Position numbers and translations under genes: made by a program | Shown: in pieces, positions 11,735 through 30,400 of the stretch | Layout: each line of letters opens with the position of its first letter | How positions within the stretch are numbered: position 1 is the first letter of the stretch | Assembly: GCA_963556145.1 (NCBI GenBank) | Contig: OY744471.1 | Span: forward strand, 2,039,590 to 2,103,589 | DNA length: 64,000 nt | Direction: 5' to 3' | Source: Hygrocybe punicea | Taxonomy: Eukaryota; Basidiomycota; Agaricomycetes; Agaricales; Hygrophoraceae | Notes under the pieces: generated by a model | Databases searched by the model: none | The model's input: only the letters and a program-made list of their open reading frames with translations | Told to the model about the DNA's origin: nothing

Positions 11735-12251
11735 CGGTATTTCTCTGTTAACGAGCGGGACGGTGGGGACCCGAAGAGAGAGAAAGAGGGGGTGGGCCTT
11801 GCTGGGTCAGTGGAAGACAGTGCGGAGGGTTTGTGACCCCAGAAACTGATGAACGGCTTGCTGGACGCATTCTGTAACGAAGTTATTTGGCGCACCTGAG
11901 CGGCGTGTTGGCCCTGTGACTGACGTTTATCTTATCTTATCTTGTTCTGTTTTTTGAACAACTCCACATGTCGACGCGTATACGGGACCATGAATATTGG
12001 CGTTAGAATCCTGCACCGCTGAAGCATACGAACTTGAAGGAGCTTTTATAAAAGACCGCTAGCAGACATGAAGCACATTTTTCACGGTCCAAACAACGAA
12101 TCCACACAAGGCGTCTACCACGGTGAGCAGCTGCGGTTGGGAAAAATCAGCCTATCACATTGTCTTCTAGATTATCATTCTTTACCGATCAAATCTCTGA
12201 GAACGCCTCATAGAAAGTAAACGAGTCTTTGCAACGCAGATTACCAGTCGC
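11735..12251. other. Intergenic region between ferric reductase and Acr3
   Basis: This stretch holds the ferric reductase promoter, including the GATA cluster, and the 3' flank of Acr3. No open frame here looks like a gene. Frames of up to 86 codons overlapping the ferric reductase start are shadows. Confidence 0.5.
11925..11944 (-). promoter_or_regulatory. Cluster of GATA sites upstream of the ferric reductase
   Basis: On the strand of the ferric reductase, about 190-210 bp upstream of its ATG, the sequence reads CAAGATAAGATAAGATAAA: three GATAA cores at 6 bp spacing. Iron-sensing GATA factors (Urbs1, SreA, Fep1 family) repress iron-uptake genes through HGATAR sites, often paired. The position in front of a ferric reductase makes iron repression a natural inference, not shown here. 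Confidence 0.6.
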
Positions 12252-13705
12252 TCACGCAGCGTGACTTGGTTCCCCGTTCTCACCACCAATCCCTTTCCAA
12301 TTCAACTTTCGCCCCAGGAATAATGCAACCCATGTCAATGATAGCAGAACGGGTACTTCTACCAGTGGACCAATGGTTGCCGCTAGCGCCTGATCAGAAC
12401 CCACACCGTAAACGGCGATTGCAATTGCAATTGCGAGCTCCTAAACCAGATAAAAGCTCATCGTCAGTATACAGGTAAAATTTCGCTCAGTTGCTTCATT
12501 TCACTTACGAAATTGTTACTTCCAGCCGTGAAAGATTGTACGACCGCCATTTCATACCCAAACAGTTGGCCTTTCGTACTGGATGTTTTTCGCGTGAGAT
12601 AATACACGAGCATAAAGGTTGATGTCCACATGATCACAAAGTACAGTATCATGGGTACAAAAACGCGAAATACCGGCCTCAGGTTGTGTAGAATGTGATG
12701 ACCTTGATATGCGAACATGACGAGGATGGTGTATAGAAGACCTATCAAGGCCAACGGGGAAAAGATTGGGATGAAGCGAGTGTCGAGGAACTTTTTGCTG
12801 GACAGGAACCAAACTCCATATCGAGTTACAACACCGGCAAGGAGAGGGACACCGAGATACTACAGGATTCATGAAATATCAACCAGGATTCTTCAACGGA
12901 AGCAAAGGGTAAACACACGATGAGGACCGAAATTGCAACTTCCTTGTATGATACGTGGACGGAGGTCTCACCGTTCTCGCCCCCGATGATATTGATGAAC
13001 AGGACAGAATAAGGTGAGTATAGCACGATTTGGAGAACCGAGTTAATGACGACTAAGATGGCACAATAATCCACGTCGCCTTTAGCGAGTTGATTCCAGA
13101 TCATGACCATTGCTATGCACCGCGCTAGTCCGACCAAGATCACGCCCGTTCGGTACGTCGGAAGGTCTGGGAGAGTGGCCCATGCGAGACCGAGCATCAC
13201 GAGTGGTCCGATTATCCAGTTGAGGAACATGGAAAGCCCGATTTGAACCCATATCCGCCGGGACTTGAATACTTTCGGAAGGGTTTCGTACTGTACTTTT
13301 GTAAGTACAGGGTACATCATTACAATCAGACCGGTGGCAATTGCTGATGATTGGTGACAGATTGGGTTTAAAAAAATACGGTGTAGTTTTTACTCACGAG
13401 CAGAAACGCTGCCGAAGCGGGCAGTGTCGAAAGCTTCCTGGACGTTGTGAGCAAATTCGCCAATTATCACGCCGACAATCATTGAAATAAGGATCATCGG
13501 CGTAAGGATACGGTCGAGGATGCTAAGTTTCTTGAATAGTTCTGTGATCCTTATGTCAGTTTCGTAGACAAGATCGTAGATCTTAAAGTTGAAGAAATGC
13601 ACCTGTTGCAACGATGTCAGGATGGTGGCCTGCATCCGAGTTCTCAGGAGACGATTGCACTGGAGGCAGGGTAAACTGTTGTATCTCGGGTGAGGAGCGT
13701 TCCAT
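12252..13705 (-). CDS. ACR3: Arsenite efflux permease Acr3
   Basis: Polytopic plasma-membrane exporter of arsenite in the BASS/Acr3 family (about ten membrane helices). The ATG at 13705 starts [19 protein letters not shown]. Intron 1 joins ...DIVATE to [19 protein letters not shown]. Signatures: [59 protein letters not shown] (the conserved Cys of Acr3), [34 protein letters not shown] and [19 protein letters not shown] with the conserved Glu. It ends [15 protein letters not shown] at 12252. About seven exons, no break seen. Its neighbours are not arsenic genes, so this is a stand-alone copy. Confidence 0.9.
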
Positions 13706-13941
13706 TGTTTGTTTTGAAAGGGAGAGAGTTCAGAGCGGAGCGGAGACACATAGTAGTCAAAATGACAAGCACGTGATGGCATTTTGATTTTCGTCAAATT
13801 CGGCGGACTCCATCCAAATTCGGCATGCATTCCCGGTCATGTGATTCGAAGGTCAGCTGATATTCGGGAAGGCTTTAACCACTACAGTATCGCACAGCGC
13901 TCCTGATAACATGCCACTATCTAGTCGCTGTCCTCGAAATA
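13706..13941. promoter_or_regulatory. Divergent promoter of ACR3 and the SPX-RING gene
   Basis: A 236 bp spacer between divergent start codons (13705 minus, 13942 plus). It contains CACGTG at 13770-13775, an E-box of the kind bound by Pho4/Cbf1-type bHLH factors. A phosphate-linked role would suit the SPX gene, but this is only suggestive. Confidence 0.35.
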
Positions 13942-15733
13942 ATGCATTTTTCCAAGAAATATTCAAAGCTTTTACTGACGCTTCCAACTGAGCTCACTCA
14001 ACACGCCATTCCATACCCCCAGGTATGTTATACTAGTAGAGAGGTAACGCTCAAGTTGCAGTTCATGTATTGACAATCTACCGTCTGGTTAGCTCAAGAA
14101 GCTGTTGAACCAGGCTGTCAGCGAGTTTGCATCGTTGGAACTCAGTTTTGCAGACTCCAGAGTCTTCCCAGTGGATGAACTCAATACGTCCCTCGCAACA
14201 AGCCATGTGGACTCGGAGTATCAACATACTCTCCCGAAACTGGTTTACGAGCTCAAAAGCTCATCAGGTTGCATTGAGAAATCGATTTTCCGGGTGAAAC
14301 GTAAAAGCCTTGACGTGCAAGAGGTATCATGCGTCGGGAACGTCCAACCTTCAGACCACCCCAACTTGTCAGGACTGGTCGAACCGCAGCCACGGAATGC
14401 CATGAACACTGTTGCAGCATTTCAAGAGATTTCCACCGCCTTTGCACGATCCTCAGGCTTCGTCTCTGCCAATTTACATTTACCAGGTATCTTTGATTTC
14501 ACTTGTACATATCGCTGGGTTTACCTATCGTCTTCGAATTCAGCAACAATTGGCGCTCAGGAGGCTGTGATCGCCTTGGTTGCTGAGACAGCCTTTTACC
14601 AGTTGCTTTTGACGACTTTCGAGGCACTTGCGGTACATCTCATGAAAATGCACTCCGAATTTTGCGATAATCTGCAGGTCCTTTCAGAGGATATCGTATC
14701 CTGTGCTAAACCTAGATCGTCAACATCCTCCTTTCGCCCGCATTCTTTATCCTCGGATCCTAGCGCCATCAAGGTGCCCCGATTTACGGCAGGCCAAACT
14801 GATTTATATGCCTGGAGAGAGGTTTTCCGGCTTTATGTTGAATTCAGCCCATTTGAACATGCGTCTGAAACAAACAGAGGCGAATGTACAGTAGAGGAAT
14901 CGGAGGCACTCCTCAAGTCTTTTGTGGAGAGCACGAAACAGGCAGTCTTAATCAATAAACCGAAGATGAAGCTGAAGCAGAGTCAAGCTGCGCTGGAGCG
15001 ATTTTTGGAACTGAACATGTTTATTTTGAATCTGAAAAAGGCAGGCAAGCTTGTTCCACTTCTATTCCACGTCTCACTGTTCCACCAGTTTCAGCATCTT
15101 AATGTGGAGGCTACGAGGAAAATTCTTAAGAAACACATAAAGCACATACCTCTACCCTTACCTCAATTGCCGCTATTGGCTTGTATAGCCTCATTTTCTT
15201 CTCAACAGCCGCTATCGTCGCAGTATTCATGTCTTATCCCCAGTTCCGTCTCTAGTCTGCCGCGTATCATGGTTCAGGCTATCGGCGAATCGTTATTGAC
15301 GATCGTTCCTCGCCTTGATGACTACGCTTGTCTGATATGTACAAGTATAGCTTTTAAGCCGATCAGGCTTGGATGTGGGCATTTCTTTTGCGTGAGGTAC
15401 ATATTCGGTGCCTTCCAGGCACACGTATGTCTTACGTCTACCTACTGTTTTTTCTAGGTGTCTTGTACAAATGCAGAAAAGAAACCAAGCGAATTGTCCC
15501 ATGTGTCGTGCGCATACGGTATTGGCAGCTAACCGTAGTCAGTGTTTCCTTTATCATTCCAAGGATTTTACTGAAATGAATCAATAGCAAACATTGACTG
15601 GGCACTGGTGAATTTCATGCAGGATTGGTTTCCTATCGAGGCGAAGACCAAGGACTCTAACAATAAGCGGGAAGCTTCCGAAGAACAGATACGGGAGATG
15701 GGTTACGATCCTGGACGTTGTATCGTTATATAG
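13942..15733 (+). CDS. SPX-domain RING-type E3 ubiquitin ligase
   Basis: Exon 1, 13942-14022, encodes the SPX N terminus MHFSKKYSKLLLTLPTELTQ. Exon 2 starts at 14093 with LKKLLNQAVSEFASLELS. An internal intron probably removes about 60 bp near 14486-14551, joining ...NLHLP to ATIGAQEAVIALVAE. The middle carries YAWREVFRLYVEFSPFEH and a coiled stretch. The RING finger is split by an intron: DYACLICTSIAFKPIRLGCG, HFFCVR/CLVQMQKRNQANCPMCRA (C3HC4). The last exon, after an intron near 15536, reads NIDWALVNFMQDWFPIEA and ends GYDPGRCIVI* at 15733. SPX binds inositol pyrophosphates and RING recruits E2, so a phosphate-linked ubiquitin ligase is likely (family inference). No defects seen. Confidence 0.85.
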
Positions 15734-15861
15734 GGTTACATATATGCTTTTCATCTGGGGAATATTCACTGTTGCTTCTCTTCAGATCGCCATTGAGGTT
15801 CCGCGAAAAGTGGCTTCAACGTTCCACGTTTTGAATCAAGGTAACAAATACATGTCGATCG

Positions 15862-20942
<5,081 letters not shown>

Positions 20943-21023
20943 CAATGCAAAGACGAACCCTATCAATATTTATAACAATTATGGCAATCTGCCCTAATTA
21001 CCGGCTTCAGCGAGGAACCAACC

Positions 21024-24000
21024 ATGCCTCTGCACACCGTGTCTCGCGATCTCAAAGCACGGAGGCGCCTCAGTATGCCTGACATAGGTGATGAACCGGG
21101 TCCCTCTACCTACAAAAAGCCGCGCTTTACATCTCCGAAGCCCGTCGTTGTGGACGAATTCGAAACAGAGCTGGATTGACTGGCGGCGTAGAGCTAGGTT
21201 CTTGGAGCTCAGACATCATGCATCAGGTGCGGGCCCCTTGACTATCGTAATCCTGGATATTAGAACGTTCTTGTGCAGGTTCGTCATCAAGTCGTTGTAC
21301 CGCCAGGCTACAATTATGTCCCAATTGCGAACGGTAAAACCTGCTCGAGAATACAAGTTCATTTTGGATCCTTTTCAAGAAGTATCAGTGCATGCTATAC
21401 AACGAAACGAGAGCGTTCTTGTTTCCGCTCATACAAGTGCTGGCAAGACTGTGGTGGCAGAATACGCAATTGCACAATGCCTAAACAACAAGCAAAGGGT
21501 CATATATACCAGTCTTATCAAGGTATTCTCATCAGCACAGCTGTCCGTGATTGGTTTAACGGACGGATATCCTGCAGGCACTGAGCAATCAGAAATACCG
21601 TGAGATGCTCGCCGAATTCGGCGACGTGGGTCTCATGACGGGAGACCCCTCAGCGACCTGTCTAGTAATGACGACCGAGGTCCGCGAATACGTATCTCAT
21701 CATACACCAGTCATGATCTAATGTGAACATAGATTCTTAGATCCATGCTGTACCGCGGATCCGAAATCATGCGTGAAGTCGCATGGGTCGTATTTGATGA
21801 AATACATTACATGCGAGACAAGGAGCGCGGTGTAGTTTGGGAAGAGACGATCATTCTTCTCCCACATATTGTTCGCTACGTTTTTCTGTCCGCCACCATC
21901 CCGAACGCTATGCAGTTTTCTGAGTGGATATGCAAATCCCACGAGCAGCCCTGCCACGTCGTGTACACTGACTTTCGGCCAACACCGTTGCAACACTATC
22001 TGTTTCCTGCTGGAGGAGAGGGTATCTATTTGGTCGTGAATGAAAAGGGTGAGTTTCGCGAGGACAATTTCAGCAAAGCTATGGGGATGCTGCAAGAGAA
22101 AATGGGCGAGGATCCGGCCGACCCTCGTAGTGGAAAAGGTAGAAAAGGAAAAACAAAGAAGGGAGGAGAGAAAAAAGGTGAATACCATGGTATCGTCACT
22201 GCGCATTGACCCGAATTCTTTATGCCAGGTCCATCTGACATCTCCAAAATCATAAAAATGATAATGCTCAAAAACTATAATCCCGTTATCGTCTTTGCAT
22301 TCAGCAAGCGGGAATGTGAAGCTCTCGCCTTGACGATGTCGAAATTCGAGTTCAACACCACCGACGAACAGGACTTAGTCACGAACATCTTCACCAACGC
22401 TATCGACAATCTCTCGGCAGACGATCGTCAGCTCCCACAAATATCCCACCTTCTGCTACTTCTCAAACGCGGTGTTGGCATTCATCACGGTGGCCTCCTT
22501 CCTATTCTTAAAGAAGTCATTGAAATCCTCTTCCAAGAAGGCTTGATTAAAGTGCTTTTTGCTACTGAAACATTCTCTATCGGACTCAACATGCCTGCGA
22601 AGACTGTCGTCTTCACAGCCGCGCGGAAATTCGATGGCCGTGAGTTCCGCAATCTGTCTTCTGGTGAATATATCCAGATGTCTGAGCGTGCTGGGAGGCG
22701 TGGTCTCGACGACCGCGGCGTGGTCATTATGATGTGCGATGAGAAGCTTGAACCAACTTCGGCCAAGAGTATGATCAAGAGTGAGGCTGATCGGTTGGAT
22801 TCGGCATTCCATCTGGGTTACAACATGGATGATGAAAGTCGAAGGAATCAGCCCCGAGTACATGCTCGAGCGCTGTTTCTTCCTGTTTCAGAGCATCGCG
22901 AATGTCCCCAAGTTAGAAGATGGTACTTGATTTTTGTTTTCCTAGTTCCCTCACCATTACTCAAGGTTACTTGATACCAGAGCTGCTACGTGAAGAAGAA
23001 TCCAAAAGCTCAACGGTAATTCCAGATGAGACGCTTGTCGTGGAATACTATAATTACCGACAGCAACTGGACCAAATGTCGGCCGACTTCCGAGAAGTCA
23101 TAACTCATCTCACTTATTCCCTTCCATCTTTGCAACCTGGCCGGCTCGTCAAAGTGAAATATATGAAAATTGATTTTGGATGGGGCGTCATCATCAACTA
23201 TCAAAAACGGCTTCCTCCGAAGGTGAAAACGATGCCATTGCTGCTGACATTGCCTCATCATATCTCTAGAATACACCTGCTCCCCAATCGGAGGATTTAC
23301 CTGAACACGAACAATATGTGATAGATGTTCTGCTTAATTGTGCTATCGGGTCCGTTATTGCTAAAGACCGCAATAATGTAACCGCTACCCCTAGTGGCGT
23401 TCAGCCTTGCGCTGACGGTCAAAAGGGAGTCCCGCTGGTGGTCCCAGTGTTGCTCTCAACCATCGAAGGTATAAGCCATCTTCGTATCTTTCTGCCGAAA
23501 GATTTGCGGCAAGAACAAGCTCGAGAGACAGTGTGGAAGAGTATGCTGGAAGTGCACCGCAGATTTCCTGGATAAACGACGATAAATTCAAAGCACTTGT
23601 GAAGGTCGGTGTCGTCTTAATATCACCTGTTTCCTCTAAAATTTGACCATCTAATATCTGTAGAAAATCAAGGTTATGGAAGATAAGATGTTTGGTAGTC
23701 CTTTACACAAGGATCCCCGGCTCCCGGAGCTATACACGCTATACTCCCGGAAACGAGAAAGCCAAGCACGGATACGTGCCTTGAAAAGACGCATTCAAGA
23801 CACGCACGATGTTTCGCAACTCGAAGAGCTCAAATACCGCAAACGAGTCCTTCGACGGCTCGGCTTCACCGATTCTGCAGCCCCCTTGCGCGTTATGCAA
23901 GAAATTGCTCGGAGAATTGCGAAAGTCTCGACAGAGTCCAAACCTCCCGTGGACGAAAATGAGTATGTTTCGTCATTCAAAGTTGAACTCATGGATGCAG

Positions 24001-24293
24001 TAGCTCAGTGGTGCCGCGGCGCGTCGTTTTCTGAGATTTGCAAGGTCTGCACAGTATTTACCTCATGGACAGTCGTACAACTCACTCCGCTGCACTTCCG
24101 TCCGCTATAGCTCACAGACCAGTTCGAAGGCAGTCTTATTCGTGTCTTTCGCCGCCTTGGTGAACTTCTCCGACAAATGGCCCAAGTAGCCAAAGTTATC
24201 GGCAACGGTGAATTGAAGGAAAAGTTCGAGAAGTCGTCGGAGATGCTTGAACGGCCTAATTCAGTTATCTTCTGCTCATCGCTGTATCTGTAG
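21024..24293 (+). pseudogene. MTR4: Degenerate copy of exosome RNA helicase Mtr4
   Basis: Clearly a Ski2-like/Mtr4 gene: MPLHTVSRDLKARRRLSMPD..., [71 protein letters not shown] and the family C terminus MLERPNSVIFCSSLYL* at 24293. It is not intact. Frame changes at about 21175, 21205 and 21330; about 12 nt missing after LMTGD (21645, family VTIN lost); an 8 nt net loss after GYNM (22825); a further frame-breaking loss after HRRFP (23571); about 60 residues missing between LRRLGFTDSA and APLRVMQE (23880). Two motif residues are changed: YTSPIKA reads YTSLIKA, and QMSGRAGRRG reads [14 protein letters not shown] introns are kept, so it arose by DNA duplication, not as a retrocopy. Only 81 bp separate its start from that of ARO1. 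Confidence 0.85.
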
Positions 24294-24438
24294 AACTATT
24301 CACGCATTCATTGCCGAAGGTAAACGGCCGCGGAAAAGCAACGCATAGGGAATAAATAGGAGTAGACGTTATCCCAAAAAGAAACCCGTTAACAAGCCGA
24401 TCCTTTGGTCCACGCGCCGGCTAGCAAGATGAGACAAG

Positions 24439-27400
24439 TCAGTATGGATGAGATGACGGGAACCAGTACATGCCTGCACTACCGGGGGTGTCACCTTTGG
24501 TCCACCTGACAAACAACATATGACCAGTAGAAATCAAAAAAAAATGACAATCACTTACCATTTGGCAGTCCATAAGAATCCCTCTAAAACAGTTTCACAT
24601 CAGCAGGAAGGTGCCAATAGTCGGCGAGAATGCTTACTATATGTAACTGATTGCCCGGCATTATAAGCAATCTTCGGATAGATGAGCACTGCTGTCTACT
24701 CCCAGAAAGGGACTTACATTAGATTTCCAAGGAGCGACTCCACGACAGCTGCCTCCAGGCGTCGTCGGGGATGGAGAGGAGGGTTTTGAAGTCTGCGTAG
24801 GAGATACAGTGGAAGTATGTGGCAGAGTTGAAGAAGAAGATTTGCCGCCCATATTGTTTTTGATATTGTCCCATTTACTGTCGGGGTAACTAAACAGGCT
24901 TGTGAGATTGTGAAGAACACAGAATGGAGTTTGTGTACGAGAGATGATTATGGCTCGCGTCGAGGTTGCCATACACTCCCGCAGAAGTCCCAACGAGAGA
25001 ATCAGCGCCAACTTTGTCAGTTCCAAGCTGCCAGAATTCAGTAGTGGGGTGAAGATCTCGGAATTAGTTATTCACCTCCCAGAACATAGACCCTGCAAGA
25101 CCCTTCGAAACGACATATGTAACTTTGATTTGCACGATACCGGGAGTATCTAGAAAGAGTATCCACGTTCGGTCAGCAAATGAAGCGAAGCATGGCAACA
25201 TTTACTCCATTACCATATGAGACGAACTCCTTGCTGGACGGATTGTAGGAATATGATGTCACATCGGTAGTATTTTCATAGACAGTAGCTCCGGCGAGTG
25301 GCAAGACATTATACGAGTATATTCCAGGTTGGATGGTTCCGGGACCGATCTGCATGGTAGGGATAAGCCGGGATGAAGTATGCATAAACAACAACGCACT
25401 CCATTATATGGTTTACCAAGGCCGGCGGTAGACTCGAAAGCATGCCCGTATAACGGAATACCTGAAGATGAACATAAATGACATCCCAACCTTACCAAAG
25501 AGATTTGAAACATACCCATCGGGATCTTACTAGCCGTGGCACCCTTGTTTAAGAAGTCGTTGACTGCAGCATCAGTGCTGAAGCCGGTACGTGCGCCTCC
25601 ATAGAGATTTGCTGCATTGTCAGTCTGGTATTAATTGTAAATTGTAGTATAGGGGATTATGTCGTATATGTATTCACTTAGGTGAGACAGGACCCAGAAT
25701 AGTCGTAAGCCTAGATGACCTGGTAAATCACAAAATCACAAAGATACAAGGATGTATTTTATTTACCATCAAGTTCCAGAGGGTGACAGCGGTATCCATC
25801 TGGGGTATGACTAGATTCGCGTAATTGTCAGGGCCAGCGGAGACCGCTACCTGCAAGTTTATTGCGTTGGAATGTTATTGCCGACATAGAAAAGAACACA
25901 CGCTAATCTGATAAGGCACGCTGTCACCATTTTGTTCAGCCAACTTGTCAAAGGCCGTTCGGAGAGCTGTAGTCAAGTCGGCCAAACCTTGCCCCTGAGC
26001 GGCATTGGATGGATACTCAACGTCGAGATCTCTAACACCTGTTGATAGTCAGAACGATACCTCTTTGGCAAGCAACTTACACTCCATCGAAACCGTAGTC
26101 TTTCACCAATTGAATGGCGTTATTGACAAATGTAGTACGGCTGGGTGCTGATGTTAGGAAAGCAAAATGGCCATTTTGCGAGTAGGTCCAACCTATTGAA
26201 TATGAACAGCCAATGGTCAGGTTATCCTTTCATATGAAGATAATAATAATCATACCACCGATAGATAAAAGAACCTTTAAATTGCTGGGATATTGTCAGT
26301 CCGCAAGCATGGTGAACAGTAAGACATTTATCACCGGTTCGCCATCTTAAGCAAGTACAACTGGTTGGGAAACAAACAATTGAGACAAAGGTTGCGGTGA
26401 TGTAAGCTCTATCGCACCTGTTTTAAGCATCCGTATAAGTTATTGCCGGTCTCAGACCAAGAATCAGTAGGAAAATGCTTCTGAAAGAATAGAACTGTGT
26501 TAGAACTGTGTTAGCCATGTCAATAACCATTGGAACGGTGAAAAACCTCTTCGTCGGCATATGAATCAGTGAGGGAAATAACACCAGTATCAGGAGAAAC
26601 GTCTGCAAAGGCATAGAGAATGTGCGTGAGATGGGTAGGATCGATCTGAGTCGGTTGCTGGATATTGCATTTCAGTGACTAATTAATCATGATATTTCAG
26701 AGAAAACTTGCAAAATTTTCCCCATAGATGTCCCTTAAGTTCGGTAAAATCAGCACACACATCAGGACTTTCCACATTTAGTCGGGATCTAAAGTGATTT
26801 CTAAAGTTAGCACCAAAATATAATCTTTAGATTTACATTTAGGCCTAGCCTAAATATTGAATTTAAGTCACAAATAAATGTATATCTAAATTATTTATTT
26901 ATTTTCATCTTTAGGTTATTCTTGCAATCAAAATAATTATCAGATCTATATTGTAAGGGGAAAGTATAATTTAGTTCCAAGTTTACTCAAATTTCTAGTC
27001 CAAATTTAGGCATCACCTAAAGGCAGGCCAAAATTAAAACTTTCGGTAGCGTTAAAATAATAAATTTAATAATTATCAAAATGTAAGATTTTCGGCAGCT
27101 ATTTAAATTCAAAGTTGTTGTTAGATCTAAAGCTATTGCCCGCGCCATTGCCCGCTCGTCGCCCGCCCGTCGCCCACCCATTGCCCACCCATCTCCCAAT
27201 CTTACCTCACGAGCCCAGCTCCAACGTCAATTGACATGGTGGTGGGGTTCGTGAGGTGATGACAGAGGTAGGGGGAGAGGCAGGTGGGGGAGATGGCAGG
27301 GGCGACAAGGGTGTACGGGGGCACGACAGAATGAGAGCGAGATGGCGGGGGCACGATAGGATGGGAGGGTGACGAGCGTGGGTGATGAGGGTGTGGGAGA

Positions 27401-30400
27401 TGGCGGGGGCACGATAGGATGGGAGGGCGACGAGGGTGTAGGTGATGAGGTGTGGGAGATGGCGTGGGCATGGCACGATGGGATGGGAGGAGATGGCGTG
27501 GGGGACGAGGGAGTGGGAGGGTGAGGAGATGGCGTGGGCGTGGGCGACAAGGGTGTGGCGTGGGCGACGAGGGTGTGGATGACGAGGGTGTGGGAGATGG
27601 CGTGGGGTGTGGGCGAGGGAGGTGATGGCGGAGGTGGCTTGGCGGGAGATGGCGTTGGCGATGAGGGTGAGGGAGATGGCGTGGACATGGGTGAGGGAGA
27701 TGGCGGGGGCACGATGGGAGGGCGACGAGAGGGTGTGGGAGATTGCGTGGTGATGGGATGGGATGGTGGGGAGATGGCGTGGGTGTGGACGAGGGAGATG
27801 GCGCGGGCATGGCCATGGGGGATCCAATTTTGGATGGGTTAGATGTGGGCGACGAGAGCGTGGGCGACGAGAGTGTGGCGATGAGAGCGTGGGCGATGAG
27901 AGCGTGGCGATGGGAGCGTGGGCGATGAGAGCGTGGCGATGGGAGCGTGGGCGATGAGAGCGTGGCGACGGCGTGGCGATGAGAGCGTCGCGTGTGCGAC
28001 GAGGGTGCGGCGTGGGCGACAAGGGTGTGGGAGATGGCGAGTGTGAGGAGAGATGGCGACGACGACGAGGGAGATGGGAGATGGCGTGGGTGTGGACGAG
28101 GGAGATGATGGGGAGGGCGGAGGTGTGGGCGACGGCTTGGCAGGAAATCGAGGGTGGGAAATGGCGGCGAGGGCGAGGGAGATGGCGTGGGGTGTGGGAG
28201 ATCGTCATACTTGGGCAGGGGAGATGCCGGGGATGGGATGAGCGGGAGCGGGAGAGATGGCAAGATGGCGTCACGGTGGGTGTGAGGTCGAAAAAAAAAA
28301 ATTGATTGGTTTTGTCGACGTCGGAGCTGGGTTCAGGTCATGATTGGGAGGTGGGCGACGGGTGGGCGATGGGTGGGCGATGGGTGGGCGATGGGTGGAC
28401 GACGGGTGGGCGATTGCGCGGGCAATAGCTTTAGTTCTGATTGAAATTTGGAATGTTGATAACCGCCGAAATTTTGTTTTTGATAACTATTAAATCCATT
28501 ATTTTAGTCACACTGAAAGTTTAAATTTTGGCCTGCCTTTGGATGATACCTAAATTTAGACTAGCAAATTTGAGTAAACTTGTAGCGAAATTCTGTTTTC
28601 CTTCCACAATCTAGAACAGGTCATCATTTTAATTGTAAAACTAGTCTAAAGATGAAACTAAATAAATACTTTAGATGTACATTTATTTGTGACTTAAATT
28701 CAATATTTAGGCTAGGCCTAAATGTAAATCTAAAAATTATATTTTTCCGCTCACTTTAGAAACCACTTTAGACCCCAACTAAATGTTGGAACTCCTGAGG
28801 TGACAGGTCTTTTTCCTTACAGCTGAATTCAGATCGATAGGCCACCAAAAAAAAAGACATATATTCGGAGTGTGAATTTTTCAACGTAAACCTTTTTTTA
28901 GCCATTGGCTAAGTTTGTTGTTTGTATGCGACGTTATATCCACAAAGAATGCAAAGCAATCGCTCTTCGGATGTCTCTAGATCAGGGCATCGACGATGAT
29001 GATATTCGCCGTTTCACAGAAATCAGTCAGCGATCCATGAGGCGCCTACGGAAGACCTACCGTGAGACTGGTGAACTTTGTAATACACCGGCATGTCCAG
29101 GTCGACCACGTATTCTCAACAGTCTTGACGCGAGTGTAAGTCATCTTGTGATGCCCTGCTGCTTGTTTATTGATCAATAACAGTTCCTCGAAGGTTGCGT
29201 TGAGCGGCAGCCAGATATGCTGCTTGTAGAATTGCAAGACCACCTACGGGAAGTCTGCGATGCTGTTGTTTCCACTACGACAATTTCAAGAACGTTGCAT
29301 CGACGTGGTTTTACTTTGAAATGCGTCCGCTTATTTTTTCTACAATATGTGGCATGTATGTGCTAAAGGCCATATCAAGGTGCAACGACCGGCAATTGAG
29401 CGCAATGAAGAAGACCGAGCTGCCTATAAAATGCTCATTGGAGAACACTTTCAACCCGAACATTTGGTCTTTGCGGACGAGAGTCATTTCAACCGCCTCA
29501 CCCTCCGGCGGCAATATGCTTGGGTGCCTCGTGGAAATCGAGCACGACGACGAGACTTCTTTATTCGTGGCACAAGGTCTGGTCTGTTGTCTCATGTAGG
29601 TGAGACTGACACATTGCTGTAGATATTCAATATTACCTGCATTATCCCTTGATGGCATTGTCCACTTAGAGGTACAAGACCACTCGTTTACTGGTGAAGA
29701 ATTTACCCGTTTTGTTGAGGGGTTATTAGGCCAGATGCAGCCTTGGCCCATGGCCAAGTCCATGCTGGTTATGGATAATGCAAGTATCCACAAAGTTCCA
29801 GGCATTCGTGAGATGGTTGAGGAGCGGTATGGATCTAATTTTTAAGTTGGTATGTAGTGCTGACAGTCTAATAGTGGAATGCGACTTCTATACCTCCCAT
29901 CATATTCACCTGACCTAAATCCCATCGAAGAAGCTTTCTCGGCCATCAAGGCATGGCCTCAGGCGAATCGTGACTATGTTCTTGGTGAGACTGTCGGCCC
30001 TCGTTGTGATCCCTATGCCTTGATATGGGAAGCTGTCTACGGTGTTGTCACACCTGAAAAAGTTTATGGTTGGTACTGGCATAGCGAGTATGTGGCATAG
30101 AGACGAGTAGAAAACGAGTGACTTTCTTATTACAAGTACTACGAACAATGCCAGAGGTGTGTTGAAACCTGACAAAGGTATGTTGAAACCTAACATAAGA
30201 GTATCGTTATTGTTGAACTAATCCTCTTCGCAATCACCGAAGTACTCCTCTCCAGCTTCGTTTTCATCAACGCTGGCGTAGCCTTCATTCTCAATATCCC
30301 CATCTTCTTGTATCTCCGGTTCCTCATAATTCTGCTGCAATCCAAGGAGTGGCAAGACGACACGTTTAGCATAGTTACGGAGAATTCGAGCTCGACCATT

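Noticed and set aside
27202..28274. Two long overlapping open frames (about 350 codons each) on the minus strand, Pro/Ser/His-rich
   Set aside because: They come from the GC-rich minisatellite of the foldback element. Several phases and both strands are open, and no domain or codon signal is present.
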